Origin: an uncultured Paracoccaceae bacterium
GTDB taxonomy: Bacteria; Pseudomonadota; Alphaproteobacteria; Rhodobacterales; Rhodobacteraceae
Direction: 5' to 3'
Length of the DNA: 64,000 nt
Assembly: GCA_947494675.1 (NCBI GenBank)
Contig: CANLVP010000003.1
Coordinates: 483,791 to 547,790, forward strand
The position numbers were made by a program, and so were the translations under genes. Below the pieces are notes generated by a model, which saw only the letters and a list, made by a program, of their open reading frames with translations, was not told where the DNA came from and did not search any database. Positions 24,839 through 33,418 of this stretch are shown piece by piece. The first letter of the stretch is position 1. Each line of letters begins with the position of its first letter.

Positions 24839-26383
24839 ATGCACGACCCATTCACATTGTCCGTGATCCAGGCCGGATTTGAAAATGCGGCGGAAGAGAT
24901 GTTCGCGGTTTTGCGTAAAACCGCAATGAGCCCGATTATCTACGAAGTGCTGGACGTCGGGACAGGGATCACAGACGCGCAAGGCCGCTTGGTCAGTTCC
25001 GGTGCGGGAATCCCGACCTTTGTCGGCGTGCTCGACAAGGCGGTGAAGGTCATCGTGGACCGCTACGGGGACAGCCTGCAGGATGGCGACATCTTCATCA
25101 CCAACGACCCCAATCATGGCGGTGTGACGCATCTGAACGATGTGGTCCTCGCCAAGCCGGTGTTCTTTGACGGGCGCTGCGTCGCCTTCACTGCCTCTAT
25201 CGCGCATTGGGGCGATATTGGCGGCAAAGTGCCGGGGTCCATGGCGGGCGATGTGACCGAGATTTTTGCCGAAGGTTTGCGTTTGCCGCCTGTTCGCTTG
25301 TTCAAAGCAGGTGTCCGAAACGCAGCAGTATTCGACATCATCCAGATAAATTCGCGCCTGCCTGATTTTGTGCGCGGCGATCTATGGGCGCAGGTCGCGG
25401 CCAGCAAAAGCGCAGAGCGTCAGCTTTTGGCGCTCTATTTGAAATATGGGGCGGCGACGGTCACGACAGCGATGGAAGACGCCTTTGTTTCGGGCCGTGC
25501 GCGGGCGCTGGCGGGGCTTGCCACGTTGCCAAAGGGCACATTTGCGATTGAAGAAGAACAGGACGATGGCCGGATTTGGCAGGCAAAAATCACCATCTCG
25601 AGTGACACTTTCGAAGTCGATTTGACCAACAACCCATCAGACGGCGGCACCCCCTACAACACCAGCCGGGATGGGGCGGTCATTGCCTGCCAGATGATCT
25701 TCAAGGCGCTCTGCGATCCCGAACGCTTTGCAAACTTCGGATCATTCTCTCCGCTGCGTGTGGTCACGAAAGAAGGCACGGTTTTTCACGCCGGGTCAAC
25801 AGCGCCGCAAGGCTACTACTTCGAAAACCGCATTCGGCTCTTCGACATGCTCTGGCAATGTATGGCGCGGGCCATTCCGGGGCGGCTACCTGCCGGGTCG
25901 TTTTCGTCGATTTTCGGCACCGTCATTGCCGGGCAACACCCTGATACCGGGCGTAAATACACGATGGTCGAACCCCAGATGGGCGGTTGGGGTGCGACTG
26001 CTGACCGCGATGGCTTGAGCGCGATGTTCTCCCCCAACCACGGCAATACGTTTAACTGCCCCGTTGAGATTTGCGAGGCGCGTTACGGGCTGAATGTTGT
26101 GCAAAAGGGGTTAGCCGCGCGATTGCGCGATGCCACGGGTCATAGAGGCGGGCACGGCGTCCGTGTGACCTATGAGGCGCGCGGTCCCGCCAGTCTGTCG
26201 GTCGGCTATACCCGCGCACGAATTCCTGTTTGGTCGCTGAATGATCAACCATCCGGCGGGACGAATACGATGTCGATCCGGCGTTCGTCGGGACAGGAGG
26301 AGCAACATCAGTTCGCGAGTGGTGTGAACCTAGAAGCGGGTGATCGTATCCACATCAAGACTGCGGAAGGTGGGAATGCCTAG
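24839..26383 (+). CDS. hyuB: Hydantoinase B/oxoprolinase family protein without adjacent HyuA (HyuB3)
   Basis: A 514-residue HyuB. Canonical motifs are FENAAEEMFAVLRKTAMSPI, YEVLDVGTGITDAQGRLVSS and ITNDPNHGGVTHLNDVVLA. The C-terminus is shorter than in HyuB1 and HyuB2 and lacks the glycine-rich GAGYGDP tail. The ATG at 24839 is 4 nt after the racemase-family gene, so it is the last gene of the transporter operon. No hyuA lies next to it. The nearest HyuA genes are in the divergent operon, and HyuB3 resembles HyuB2, so sharing HyuA2 or acting on a different ring without ATP are both possible. Confidence 0.88.
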   Translation: MHDPFTLSVIQAGFENAAEEMFAVLRKTAMSPIIYEVLDVGTGITDAQGRLVSSGAGIPTFVGVLDKAVKVIVDRYGDSLQDGDIFITNDPNHGGVTHLNDVVLAKPVFFDGRCVAFTASIAHWGDIGGKVPGSMAGDVTEIFAEGLRLPPVRLFKAGVRNAAVFDIIQINSRLPDFVRGDLWAQVAASKSAERQLLALYLKYGAATVTTAMEDAFVSGRARALAGLATLPKGTFAIEEEQDDGRIWQAKITISSDTFEVDLTNNPSDGGTPYNTSRDGAVIACQMIFKALCDPERFANFGSFSPLRVVTKEGTVFHAGSTAPQGYYFENRIRLFDMLWQCMARAIPGRLPAGSFSSIFGTVIAGQHPDTGRKYTMVEPQMGGWGATADRDGLSAMFSPNHGNTFNCPVEICEARYGLNVVQKGLAARLRDATGHRGGHGVRVTYEARGPASLSVGYTRARIPVWSLNDQPSGGTNTMSIRRSSGQEEQHQFASGVNLEAGDRIHIKTAEGGNA

Positions 26384-26455
26384 TTTCTTCGGTCTACGAA
26401 CACTTGCGGTGAGCTGCTGAAACTAGGGGGCGGTGCCAATCCCCAAAATGTTCGT
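26380..26455. terminator. Inverted repeats between convergent genes, possible terminator
   Basis: CTAGTTTC (26380-26387) pairs with GAAACTAG (26419-26426), and ACGAACA (26396-26402) pairs with TGTTCGT (26449-26455). They are interleaved, so only one can form at a time. Their position between the convergent hyuB3 and oligopeptide ATPase genes suggests transcription stop sites. Loops are long and there is no U-run. Confidence 0.3.
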
Positions 26456-26464
26456 AATCCTGAT

Positions 26465-27466
26465 TTAGTGCGGGCTGGCCGTGGGAAAATAGCACGCGAC
26501 AGAATGGCCACTTGCGGTTTCGGTCAGCGGTGGCTTTTCCGAAACACAGATATCCTGAACCAATGGGCATCTTGTGCGGAACGGGCATCCTGATGGGGGG
26601 GACAATGGCGACGGGAGTTCGCCGTCAACCATCAAGGACGCCCGATCCGCTGGCGCAGCTTTGTCTAGATCGGGGACGGCCGCGATTAATGCGCGGGTAT
26701 AGGGGTGGCTTGGGTTGGCGTAGATGTCGTCGCTGTCGGCGATCTCGACCACGTTCCCAAGATACAATACCATCACGCGCGTCGAAATGTGTTTCACAAC
26801 ACTCAAGTCGTGGGCGATGAACATGAGGGAGAGGTTCATCTCTTTTTGCAGGTCCATCAGCAGATTGATCACCTGCGCCTGAATGGACACATCCAGCGCC
26901 GAGACGGGCTCATCACAAATGATCAGCTTTGGCTCCAGGATCAGGGCACGGGCGATTCCGATCCGTTGACACTGTCCGCCTGAAAACTCATGCGGGTAGC
27001 GGTTGATCATGTTTGGCAAAAGTCCAACCCGCTTCATCATCGCGGCGACTTTTTCACGCATTTCGGATTTTGGCATTTGCGGGAAATGGGTCTTGAGCGG
27101 TTCTGCGATAATCTGACCTAATGTCATTCTGGGATTGAGCGACGCGAGTGGATCCTGAAAGATCATTTGCAGGTCTTTGCGCTTGTCGCGCATGGCTTCA
27201 CCGTCGAGTTCCAGCAGGTCTTCACCCATCCAAAGGACGCGCCCGGCATGGGCGGGAACCATGCGGATCACAGCACGGGCCAATGTAGATTTGCCACAGC
27301 CGCTTTCACCCACGATACCCAGCGTTTCGCCACGCTTGATGTCAAAGCTGATACCATCAACGGCCTTGACGTAGCGCTGCTCTCGCTTCCCGAAAAGCCC
27401 AGTTGTGCCAAACTTGAAATAGACTTTGACGTCATTCACGGAAAGTACGGTTTCTGGAGTGGTCAT
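26465..27466 (-). CDS. Oligopeptide ABC transporter ATP-binding protein (OppF-like)
   Basis: A 333-residue ATPase. Walker A is GESGCGKST, the signature is FSGGQCQRIGIARAL, Walker B is LIICDEPVSALD, and FIAHDLSVVKHISTRVMVLY carries the switch histidine. The C-terminal LSPPSGCPFRTRCPLVQDIC is the cysteine-rich region of the OppD/OppF family, which the operon at 22101-23785 lacks. It is the last gene of its operon and overlaps OppD by 4 nt. Confidence 0.93.
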   Translation of the reverse strand: MTTPETVLSVNDVKVYFKFGTTGLFGKREQRYVKAVDGISFDIKRGETLGIVGESGCGKSTLARAVIRMVPAHAGRVLWMGEDLLELDGEAMRDKRKDLQMIFQDPLASLNPRMTLGQIIAEPLKTHFPQMPKSEMREKVAAMMKRVGLLPNMINRYPHEFSGGQCQRIGIARALILEPKLIICDEPVSALDVSIQAQVINLLMDLQKEMNLSLMFIAHDLSVVKHISTRVMVLYLGNVVEIADSDDIYANPSHPYTRALIAAVPDLDKAAPADRASLMVDGELPSPLSPPSGCPFRTRCPLVQDICVSEKPPLTETASGHSVACYFPTASPH

Positions 27467-28431
27467 GCGATTTGCTCCCGTGTGAGGTGGCAGGCACGGC
27501 TGCGTTTAGCATCGAAGAATTCCAATGCGGGTTTTGCAGAATTGCATTGCTCGTTTGCGAAACCGCAGCGCGGCGAGAAGGCGCAGCCCTTCGGCGGTCG
27601 CAGCATGTTTGGGGGATTTCCGGGAATTGTCGCTAGCTCTGCCCCAGTAGAGCCAAGCCGCGGAACCGCTTTCAGCAAGCCGCGGGTATAGGGATGGGCA
27701 GGTTCGGCAAACATTTGATCCGTTGGACCCGTCTCCATCACGCGGCCACCATAAAGGACCAGCGTTTCTTCACATGATCCTTTGACGACACCCAAATCAT
27801 GGGTGATCAAGACAATGCTCATCCCAAAATCGCTTTGCAGATCGCTCAGAAGGTCCATGATCTGCGCCTGTACCGTCACATCCAACGCCGTCGTCGGCTC
27901 ATCAGCGATGACAAGTCGCGGGTGGCACAGCAGTGCCATCGCGATCATCACGCGCTGCCGCATGCCGCCAGAGAATTCATGAGGATACATATGCACGCGG
28001 CGCGCCGGGTCCGGAATTTTTACGGCGTCCAGCATTTTTATGCTGTCGTTGATCGCATCTGTCTTGCTCATGCCCTTGTGACGCATCAGCACCTCGGCCA
28101 TCTGCTTTGACACCCTGAGATAAGGGTTCAACGACGTCATCGGATCTTGAAAGATCATCGCAATCTGTGCTGCGCGATAGGCATTCAATTCCGTTTCCGG
28201 CAGCCCGAGGATCTCAGTTCCGTCGAATTTGATCGACCCAGAGGTTTGCCCGTTCGGTGCCAACAGTCCCATGATCGAGAACGCCGTCTGACTTTTGCCT
28301 GATCCACTTTCGCCGACAATCGCAAGCGTTTTCTGCTCTCCCAACGAAAAGCTGACGTCTTGTACGGCGCGCACTTGCCCGTCAGGTGTGGTGAATGTGA
28401 CGGATAGATTTTCAACTTCCAATAAGCTCAT
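27463..28431 (-). CDS. Oligopeptide ABC transporter ATP-binding protein (OppD-like)
   Basis: A 322-residue ATPase with Walker A GESGSGKSQ, signature FSGGMRQRVMIAMALL, Walker B LVIADEPTTALD and LITHDLGVVKGSCEETLVLY. The C-terminal GCAFSPRCGFANEQC cysteine motif is present, as in peptide transporters. It pairs with OppF as the ATPase heterodimer. The start at 28431 is 9 nt from the OppC stop. Confidence 0.93.
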   Translation of the reverse strand: MSLLEVENLSVTFTTPDGQVRAVQDVSFSLGEQKTLAIVGESGSGKSQTAFSIMGLLAPNGQTSGSIKFDGTEILGLPETELNAYRAAQIAMIFQDPMTSLNPYLRVSKQMAEVLMRHKGMSKTDAINDSIKMLDAVKIPDPARRVHMYPHEFSGGMRQRVMIAMALLCHPRLVIADEPTTALDVTVQAQIMDLLSDLQSDFGMSIVLITHDLGVVKGSCEETLVLYGGRVMETGPTDQMFAEPAHPYTRGLLKAVPRLGSTGAELATIPGNPPNMLRPPKGCAFSPRCGFANEQCNSAKPALEFFDAKRSRACHLTREQIA

Positions 28432-28440
28432 GAGAGGTCC

Positions 28441-29358
28441 CTACCTGTCCTTTGGGTCCAGCGCGTCGCGCAGGCCATCACCGATGAAAAAGAAGCAAAA
28501 AAGCGTGACGATGAAGAACGCGAGCGGAAAGACGAGTTGCCAATAGGTGCCGTATTGCAGGGTCGATGCACCTTCTGAGATCAAAGCCCCCCAACTGGTG
28601 TTGGGTTCCTGCACACCCAGTCCGAGGAAGGAAATGAAGCTTTCTGTCAGGATCATCTGCGGCACCAAAAGCGTCGCGTAGATCACGATGATGCCCATCA
28701 AATTCGGGATGATGTGGCGGGTCACGATGACGCGATGTTTGACGCCTGTTGCCAGTGCGGCCTCAACATATTCTTTGGATTTCAGGGCAAGTGTCTGTCC
28801 GCGCACGATCCGCGACATCTCAAGCCATGAAATCAAACCGATACCAACGAACAGAAGCCACATGGACCGGCCAAAGACCACCAGAAGCAGGATCAGGACG
28901 AACATATACGGGATCGACATTAGGATATCGACGAGGCGCATCATGATGTTATCAGTGCGCCCGCCGACATAACCAGCGGTGGCCCCGTAAAGCGTGCCAA
29001 ACGTGACCGCGATTAATGAGCCAATGACACCCACCATCAGTGACACCTGCGTGCCCTGCACGACGCGTGCATACAGATCGCGACCCAGTTCATCGACGCC
29101 AAAGTAGTGACCGTTTTCGATCGAAGGCCCGCCCATTGAAGCGATGTCACCAAGAACGTTCCAGTCGACTTCCTCATTGTTCCAAGCCGCAAAGAGCGGC
29201 CCAAAGATGGCAATCAATGCGATGAGGATCATGACGATCAGGCTGATGACAGCGGCGCGGTTTTGTAGAAACCTGCGCCGGGCATCTTGCCACAGTGAAC
29301 GTCCCTGACCGGAGCCCTCTATCTCGTGGCCCGGTTCTGCAATGGCAGTATCAGACAT
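28441..29358 (-). CDS. Oligopeptide ABC transporter permease (OppC-like)
   Basis: A 305-residue permease. A cytoplasmic N-terminal segment (about 1-30) precedes the first helix (VISLIVMILIALIAIFGPLF). The periplasmic block GHYFGVDELGRDLYARVVQGT and the EAA loop YVEAALATGVKHRVIVTRHI are family signatures, as is SFLGLGVQEPNTSWG. The ATG at 29358 has GGAGG upstream. It lies 12 nt after OppB. Confidence 0.93.
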   Translation of the reverse strand: MSDTAIAEPGHEIEGSGQGRSLWQDARRRFLQNRAAVISLIVMILIALIAIFGPLFAAWNNEEVDWNVLGDIASMGGPSIENGHYFGVDELGRDLYARVVQGTQVSLMVGVIGSLIAVTFGTLYGATAGYVGGRTDNIMMRLVDILMSIPYMFVLILLLVVFGRSMWLLFVGIGLISWLEMSRIVRGQTLALKSKEYVEAALATGVKHRVIVTRHIIPNLMGIIVIYATLLVPQMILTESFISFLGLGVQEPNTSWGALISEGASTLQYGTYWQLVFPLAFFIVTLFCFFFIGDGLRDALDPKDR

Positions 29359-29370
29359 AACGCAGCCTCC

Positions 29371-30294
29371 TTAGAGTTTGATTTTCGGATCAATCCAGGC
29401 GTAGAGGATGTCTACGATCAGATTGAAGAAAATGGTCAGGCAGCCGACCAGGATCGTAATGCCCATCATCACCGAGTAGTCGCGGTTCAAAGCAGAGTTC
29501 ACGAATGCTTGCCCGATCCCACCTGTGGTGAAGTAAAGATCGATCACAACGGACCCTGTGATCATGATGACGAAGGTCGGCCCGAGATAGGAAATCACCG
29601 GCAGCATGGCGGGCTTCAGCGCGTGCTGAAACAGAATGTCGCGCGACGGCAGACCCTTTGCCCGAGCGGTGCGGATAAAGTTGCTGTGCATGACCTCCAA
29701 CAGCGACGAGCGCATGATCCGGGCAATGGACGCCATGAAGCTTGTCGAGAGGGCGATCACGGGCATGATCAGATAGGGCCATGCGCCACCGTTCCAGCCG
29801 CCACCGGGCAACCATCCCAACCAAAGGGTGAAGATCAGCACGAGGATTGGCGCCATAACGAAGTTGGGCAACACTTGCGCACCGATTGAAATCCCGACGG
29901 CAAGGTAATCAAGCCAAGTGTTCTGCTTGAGCGCGGCCATCATGCCCAATGCGCACCCAAAGACGACGGCCACGACAAATGAAATCGTGCCATAGGTCAG
30001 CGTTACAGGGAAACCCTGCCCGATGATTTCGTTGACGGTACGGTCTTTGTACTGAAACGACGGTCCAAAGTCGAACTGGGTGACAACGCCGACAACGTAG
30101 TTCCAAATCTGCAGCGGCAGCGGGTCATCAAGATGATACTTCGCCTCGATATTCGCCAGTACTTCTGGCGGCAGCGGCCTGTCGGATGAAAACGGCCCGC
30201 CGGGCGCGGAATGCATCAGCAGAAACGAGAAAATGATCAGGATAAGAAGTGTCGGGATCGCAGATAGCAGTCGCTTGATGATGAACGCGGTCAT
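29371..30294 (-). CDS. Oligopeptide ABC transporter permease (OppB-like)
   Basis: A 307-residue permease starting MTAFIIKRLLSAIPTLLILI, the usual first helix. LMHSAPGGPFSSDRPLPPEVLANIE matches the periplasmic region, which in OppB proteins carries the GGPF motif. The EAA loop is FIRTARAKGLPSRDILFQHAL, and the C-terminus has the typical YAWIDPKIKL. It is separated from the binding protein gene by 88 nt containing a hairpin. Confidence 0.93.
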   Translation of the reverse strand: MTAFIIKRLLSAIPTLLILIIFSFLLMHSAPGGPFSSDRPLPPEVLANIEAKYHLDDPLPLQIWNYVVGVVTQFDFGPSFQYKDRTVNEIIGQGFPVTLTYGTISFVVAVVFGCALGMMAALKQNTWLDYLAVGISIGAQVLPNFVMAPILVLIFTLWLGWLPGGGWNGGAWPYLIMPVIALSTSFMASIARIMRSSLLEVMHSNFIRTARAKGLPSRDILFQHALKPAMLPVISYLGPTFVIMITGSVVIDLYFTTGGIGQAFVNSALNRDYSVMMGITILVGCLTIFFNLIVDILYAWIDPKIKL

Positions 30295-30342
30295 TGTGAC
30301 CTCCCGTGTCGATCAATGAAGATTGGGATGACTTAGGGCTTG

Positions 30343-30374
30343 GGACCGCCTCCGACGCCTGCCGGAAACGGTCC
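30343..30374 (-). terminator. Hairpin after the oligopeptide-binding-protein gene
   Basis: Outer arms GGACCG (30343-30348) and CGGTCC (30369-30374) and inner arms TCCG/CGGA are joined by a symmetric 2x2 internal loop, with an 8 nt apical loop. It is placed just after the binding-protein stop, ahead of the permease, as in the other transporter operons here. Confidence 0.5.
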
Positions 30375-30382
30375 TTCGTTGG

Positions 30383-32005
30383 CTATTCAGCGGCGAAGTA
30401 AAGCTCGCGGGAATACCATTTTTGCTCCACGTTGTTGACCGGCCAGTTCCGCAGCGTGTCGTCCATCATGTAGACGCCCGCATAGTGATAGATCGGGATG
30501 ATCGGATATTCGGTTGTCAGAATTTCCTCGATCCGGGTGAAGTTTGCGGAAGGATCGGCGCTGACCTTGGCTTCGTCCAGCAGCTGATCAACTTCGGCAT
30601 TGGCAAAGCCTGCATCATTGTAGGCATGCGTGCTGCTCATCAGGTCAAGGAAAGAAGACGCCAGGTTGTAAGGACCACACCAGCCAGCACGACCGATGTC
30701 GAATTCCTGATTGGACCGCGCTTCAAGGAATGTCTTCCATTCCATGTTCTGCAAGACCGTTTCAACGCCAAGCTTTTGCTTCCACATCTGGGACACGATG
30801 ATCGCAATCTTCTTGTGGGATTCACTGGTGTTATAAAGCAGGTCCAGCTCAATTTCGCTGCCGTCAAAACCCGCCTCCGCCAACAATGCTGCAGCACGTT
30901 CGTCACGCTCAGCCTGCGTCATGTCCTTCGCCGGGTTGGCTGGGCTGACGAAGTTTGCGGTCGCTTCTGGCGTGAAAGAATATGCTGGAAACTCACCACC
31001 TTGCAGAATCGCATTTGTGATGACGTCACGGTCAATGGCCAGATAAAGCGCCTCACGCACACGGGGATCCAGCAATGCGGGATGTGTATTATCGGTCATG
31101 TTGATGAAGTAGTAGTAGGCGCAAAGACGCGGGAATGAGACCGCCTCTTCCGGGTGCTTTTCGCTCAGGGCGTTAAATTGACCGGTTGGTACTTCGGTGC
31201 GGTCCAATTCATCGGCCAGATAGCGCGTTAAGGCAGCGTTATCGTCGCTGATGACCAAAGCCTCGACCCGCTCAAGGATCGTATTCTGGTTGTCCCAATA
31301 AAGCGGATTGCGTTCACGAACGGACCTTTCCTGCGGGACGCGCTCTGTCAGGATATAGGCGCCGTTGGACACGATATTTTCAGGCTTTGTCCAGTCGTCT
31401 CCATGCGCCTCTACTGCCCAACGTGGCGATGGGAATGTCGGTTCGCTTGTCGTCATCAGCGGGAAATGCCCCATGCTGTTTTCAAGACGCACTTCCAAGG
31501 TCAGATCGTCCAGCGCTTTGACGCCAAGCTCTGACGGATCAACGTCGCCAGCCATCACTTCTTTGATGTTAACGATGCCCATTTCCTCTGCGAACCACGA
31601 ATAGGGCGATGCGGTTGCAGGGTCCGCAAGGCGCTTCCACGAGTATTCGAAATCGGCCGCAGTAACAGGTTTGCCATCAGACCACTTTGCGTTGTCGCGC
31701 AGGTGGAATGTGTACACCGTATTGTCTGCGTTGGCCTCAAAATGCGTTGCGACGCCCGGCACAAGATTACCATCAGCGTCTTGGTTCATCAGCCCTTCAA
31801 ACAGATCGCGGATGAATTCTCCGCCCTGAACGTCTTCGGCCAATTGCGGATCGATCGACGCGAATTCATCGCCGACCCGGTATACAAAGACCTGCTCTTC
31901 AGCGAGCTCTTCGTTGGTGACCGGGTGAGTATCTGCGGCCAGTGTTGGCGCCGAAAGCATCAGGCCCAGAATGGTGGTGGATGTCAGTGTACGGATCGAG
32001 ATCAT
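30383..32005 (-). CDS. Oligopeptide ABC transporter substrate-binding protein (OppA-like)
   Basis: A 540-residue periplasmic binding protein. The signal peptide MISIRTLTSTTILGLMLSAPTLAA ends with cleavage near LAADTH. Family 5 motifs are FVYRVGDEFASIDPQLAEDV, VYTFHLRDNAKWSDGKPVTA and DFEYSWKRLADP. The ATG at 32005 is preceded by GGGGAGCT and is preferred to a longer in-frame start because the signal peptide begins there. It is the first gene of an operon in the order A-B-C-D-F. The ligand is presumably an oligopeptide. Confidence 0.93.
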   Translation of the reverse strand: MISIRTLTSTTILGLMLSAPTLAADTHPVTNEELAEEQVFVYRVGDEFASIDPQLAEDVQGGEFIRDLFEGLMNQDADGNLVPGVATHFEANADNTVYTFHLRDNAKWSDGKPVTAADFEYSWKRLADPATASPYSWFAEEMGIVNIKEVMAGDVDPSELGVKALDDLTLEVRLENSMGHFPLMTTSEPTFPSPRWAVEAHGDDWTKPENIVSNGAYILTERVPQERSVRERNPLYWDNQNTILERVEALVISDDNAALTRYLADELDRTEVPTGQFNALSEKHPEEAVSFPRLCAYYYFINMTDNTHPALLDPRVREALYLAIDRDVITNAILQGGEFPAYSFTPEATANFVSPANPAKDMTQAERDERAAALLAEAGFDGSEIELDLLYNTSESHKKIAIIVSQMWKQKLGVETVLQNMEWKTFLEARSNQEFDIGRAGWCGPYNLASSFLDLMSSTHAYNDAGFANAEVDQLLDEAKVSADPSANFTRIEEILTTEYPIIPIYHYAGVYMMDDTLRNWPVNNVEQKWYSRELYFAAE

Positions 32006-32421
32006 GTTAGCTCCCCTTGAGATCAAGTCAGCCACCACTTTGGTCATATTGATGCATTGACCCGATCATCTGATCGGGCCTTGAACCGTGGCGCTTTCAT
32101 TTTTTGTTGTTGCTGGCGTCTTGTTAGCAAAAAAGTCCGCAAACGATTTCTGCTAAATCATCAAGTGACATGACTACAGGTCAACAATCCCGAAAAAATT
32201 CTTTAAGTTGAATGCCTTGATCACCCCACTTACGTTAATCCATCTTGTCACCCCGGCCGCTTTCAGGAGGCAACTGTCTTGTGAATTCCTGGGGCCAATC
32301 CTAGTCTGGCAGCCTGTAGTGGAGGTTTGGTCGCTCACCCGACTCGCTAAGACGTAGGCGAGCGATATGATACAGTCGGGATGGGCAATCCAAGGCCCCC
32401 TGACGCGCCGGGACTTGAATA
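32006..32421. other. Divergent intergenic region between oppA and the LysR gene
   Basis: These 416 bp contain no supported gene. They must hold the divergent promoters of the opp operon (-) and the LysR gene (+). The clearest element is the palindrome at 32061-32078 listed separately. A weaker hairpin, CTCGC (32343-32347) with GCGAG (32358-32362), lies nearer the LysR start. Confidence 0.5.
32061..32078. promoter_or_regulatory. Palindrome upstream of oppA, candidate operator
   Basis: CCCGATCA-TC-TGATCGGG is a perfect 8 bp inverted repeat, 56 bp upstream of the oppA start codon. It could be a regulator-binding site or a leader hairpin in the opp transcript. No function is shown. Confidence 0.35.
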
Positions 32422-33360
32422 ATGACATTTCGACAGCTTCAGGCATTTCTCCTCGTGGTGCGAACCGGGACACTGGCGGCCGCGGCCGACCACATGGGTT
32501 TGACCCAATCCGGTGTCAGTCGACTGGTCACCGAGCTGTCGCGGAACGTCGGATTTGAGCTTTTTTCCCGCGTGGGTCGCGGTGTGCGTCCGACCACACA
32601 GGGCATGGCCTTCTTCAAGATCGCCGAAGGCGTTTATGACAGTGCGGAATCCCTGCAACGGGCCGCCGCCGAGATCCGCGAAGGTATTGAAGATCGCGTC
32701 CGCCTCGCCTGTTTGCCGACCGTAGGTGCCGCGGTACTGCCTGCAGTTCTGGAGTCATTTCACCAAAGCTACCCTAACGCTTTTGTCGATATTTATGACC
32801 AGCACTCGATCGAAACATTTCAGGCTTTCAGTGAGAACAAGCTCGACTTCGCTGTGACGCACAAAATGGGCCATCTCGAAGGGGTCCAGACCGAAGCCTT
32901 CGTGGCCGCCGAATATGTATTCGCGGTGCACAAAGATCATGAATTGGCCAATCACAAGGTGATCCGGAACACCGACCTCCGCGGACACAGCCACCTCGGC
33001 TTTGAAAGCGAAACGATGTTGTTGCCGAATGATGACGAGAACCGTTTGATTGGCGAAGCGTCGGGCACGATCTCAAAGCGGATTTGGTGCCAATCTTCTG
33101 TGATGCGCTATGCCTTGCTCGCCAACAAGCGCAACGTCAACATCGCGGAACCGTTCTCATTGCCCCTATTCAAACCGCATGGCGTCGTTGCGCGCCGGTT
33201 TGAACCAAGGGTGACGATTGAATTGGAGTTCGCGATACCGACCGAAAACGTCAATGTGTCGATGTATCTTGACCTCAAGCGAGCCTTTCGCAAAGCAACG
33301 GCGTCTTTTGCAGCTCTTCACGATTTGCCCATTTTCGTGAGCGGCCCGGAATATCAATGA
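32422..33360 (+). CDS. LysR family transcriptional regulator
   Basis: A 312-residue LysR-type regulator. The N-terminal winged helix (1-60) reads MTFRQLQAFLLVVRTGTLAA and MGLTQSGVSRLVTELSRNVG. An effector-binding domain follows from about residue 90 (VRLACLPTVGAAVLPAVLES). It faces the opp operon across 416 bp and is followed, in the same direction, by glutaminase 58 nt downstream, so it probably controls one or both. Confidence 0.9.
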   Translation: MTFRQLQAFLLVVRTGTLAAAADHMGLTQSGVSRLVTELSRNVGFELFSRVGRGVRPTTQGMAFFKIAEGVYDSAESLQRAAAEIREGIEDRVRLACLPTVGAAVLPAVLESFHQSYPNAFVDIYDQHSIETFQAFSENKLDFAVTHKMGHLEGVQTEAFVAAEYVFAVHKDHELANHKVIRNTDLRGHSHLGFESETMLLPNDDENRLIGEASGTISKRIWCQSSVMRYALLANKRNVNIAEPFSLPLFKPHGVVARRFEPRVTIELEFAIPTENVNVSMYLDLKRAFRKATASFAALHDLPIFVSGPEYQ

Positions 33361-33418
33361 ATCGAACGAATCCACCTGTGTTACGAAACGACCAGCCGCA
33401 AGAACAAGGGAATAGCAG

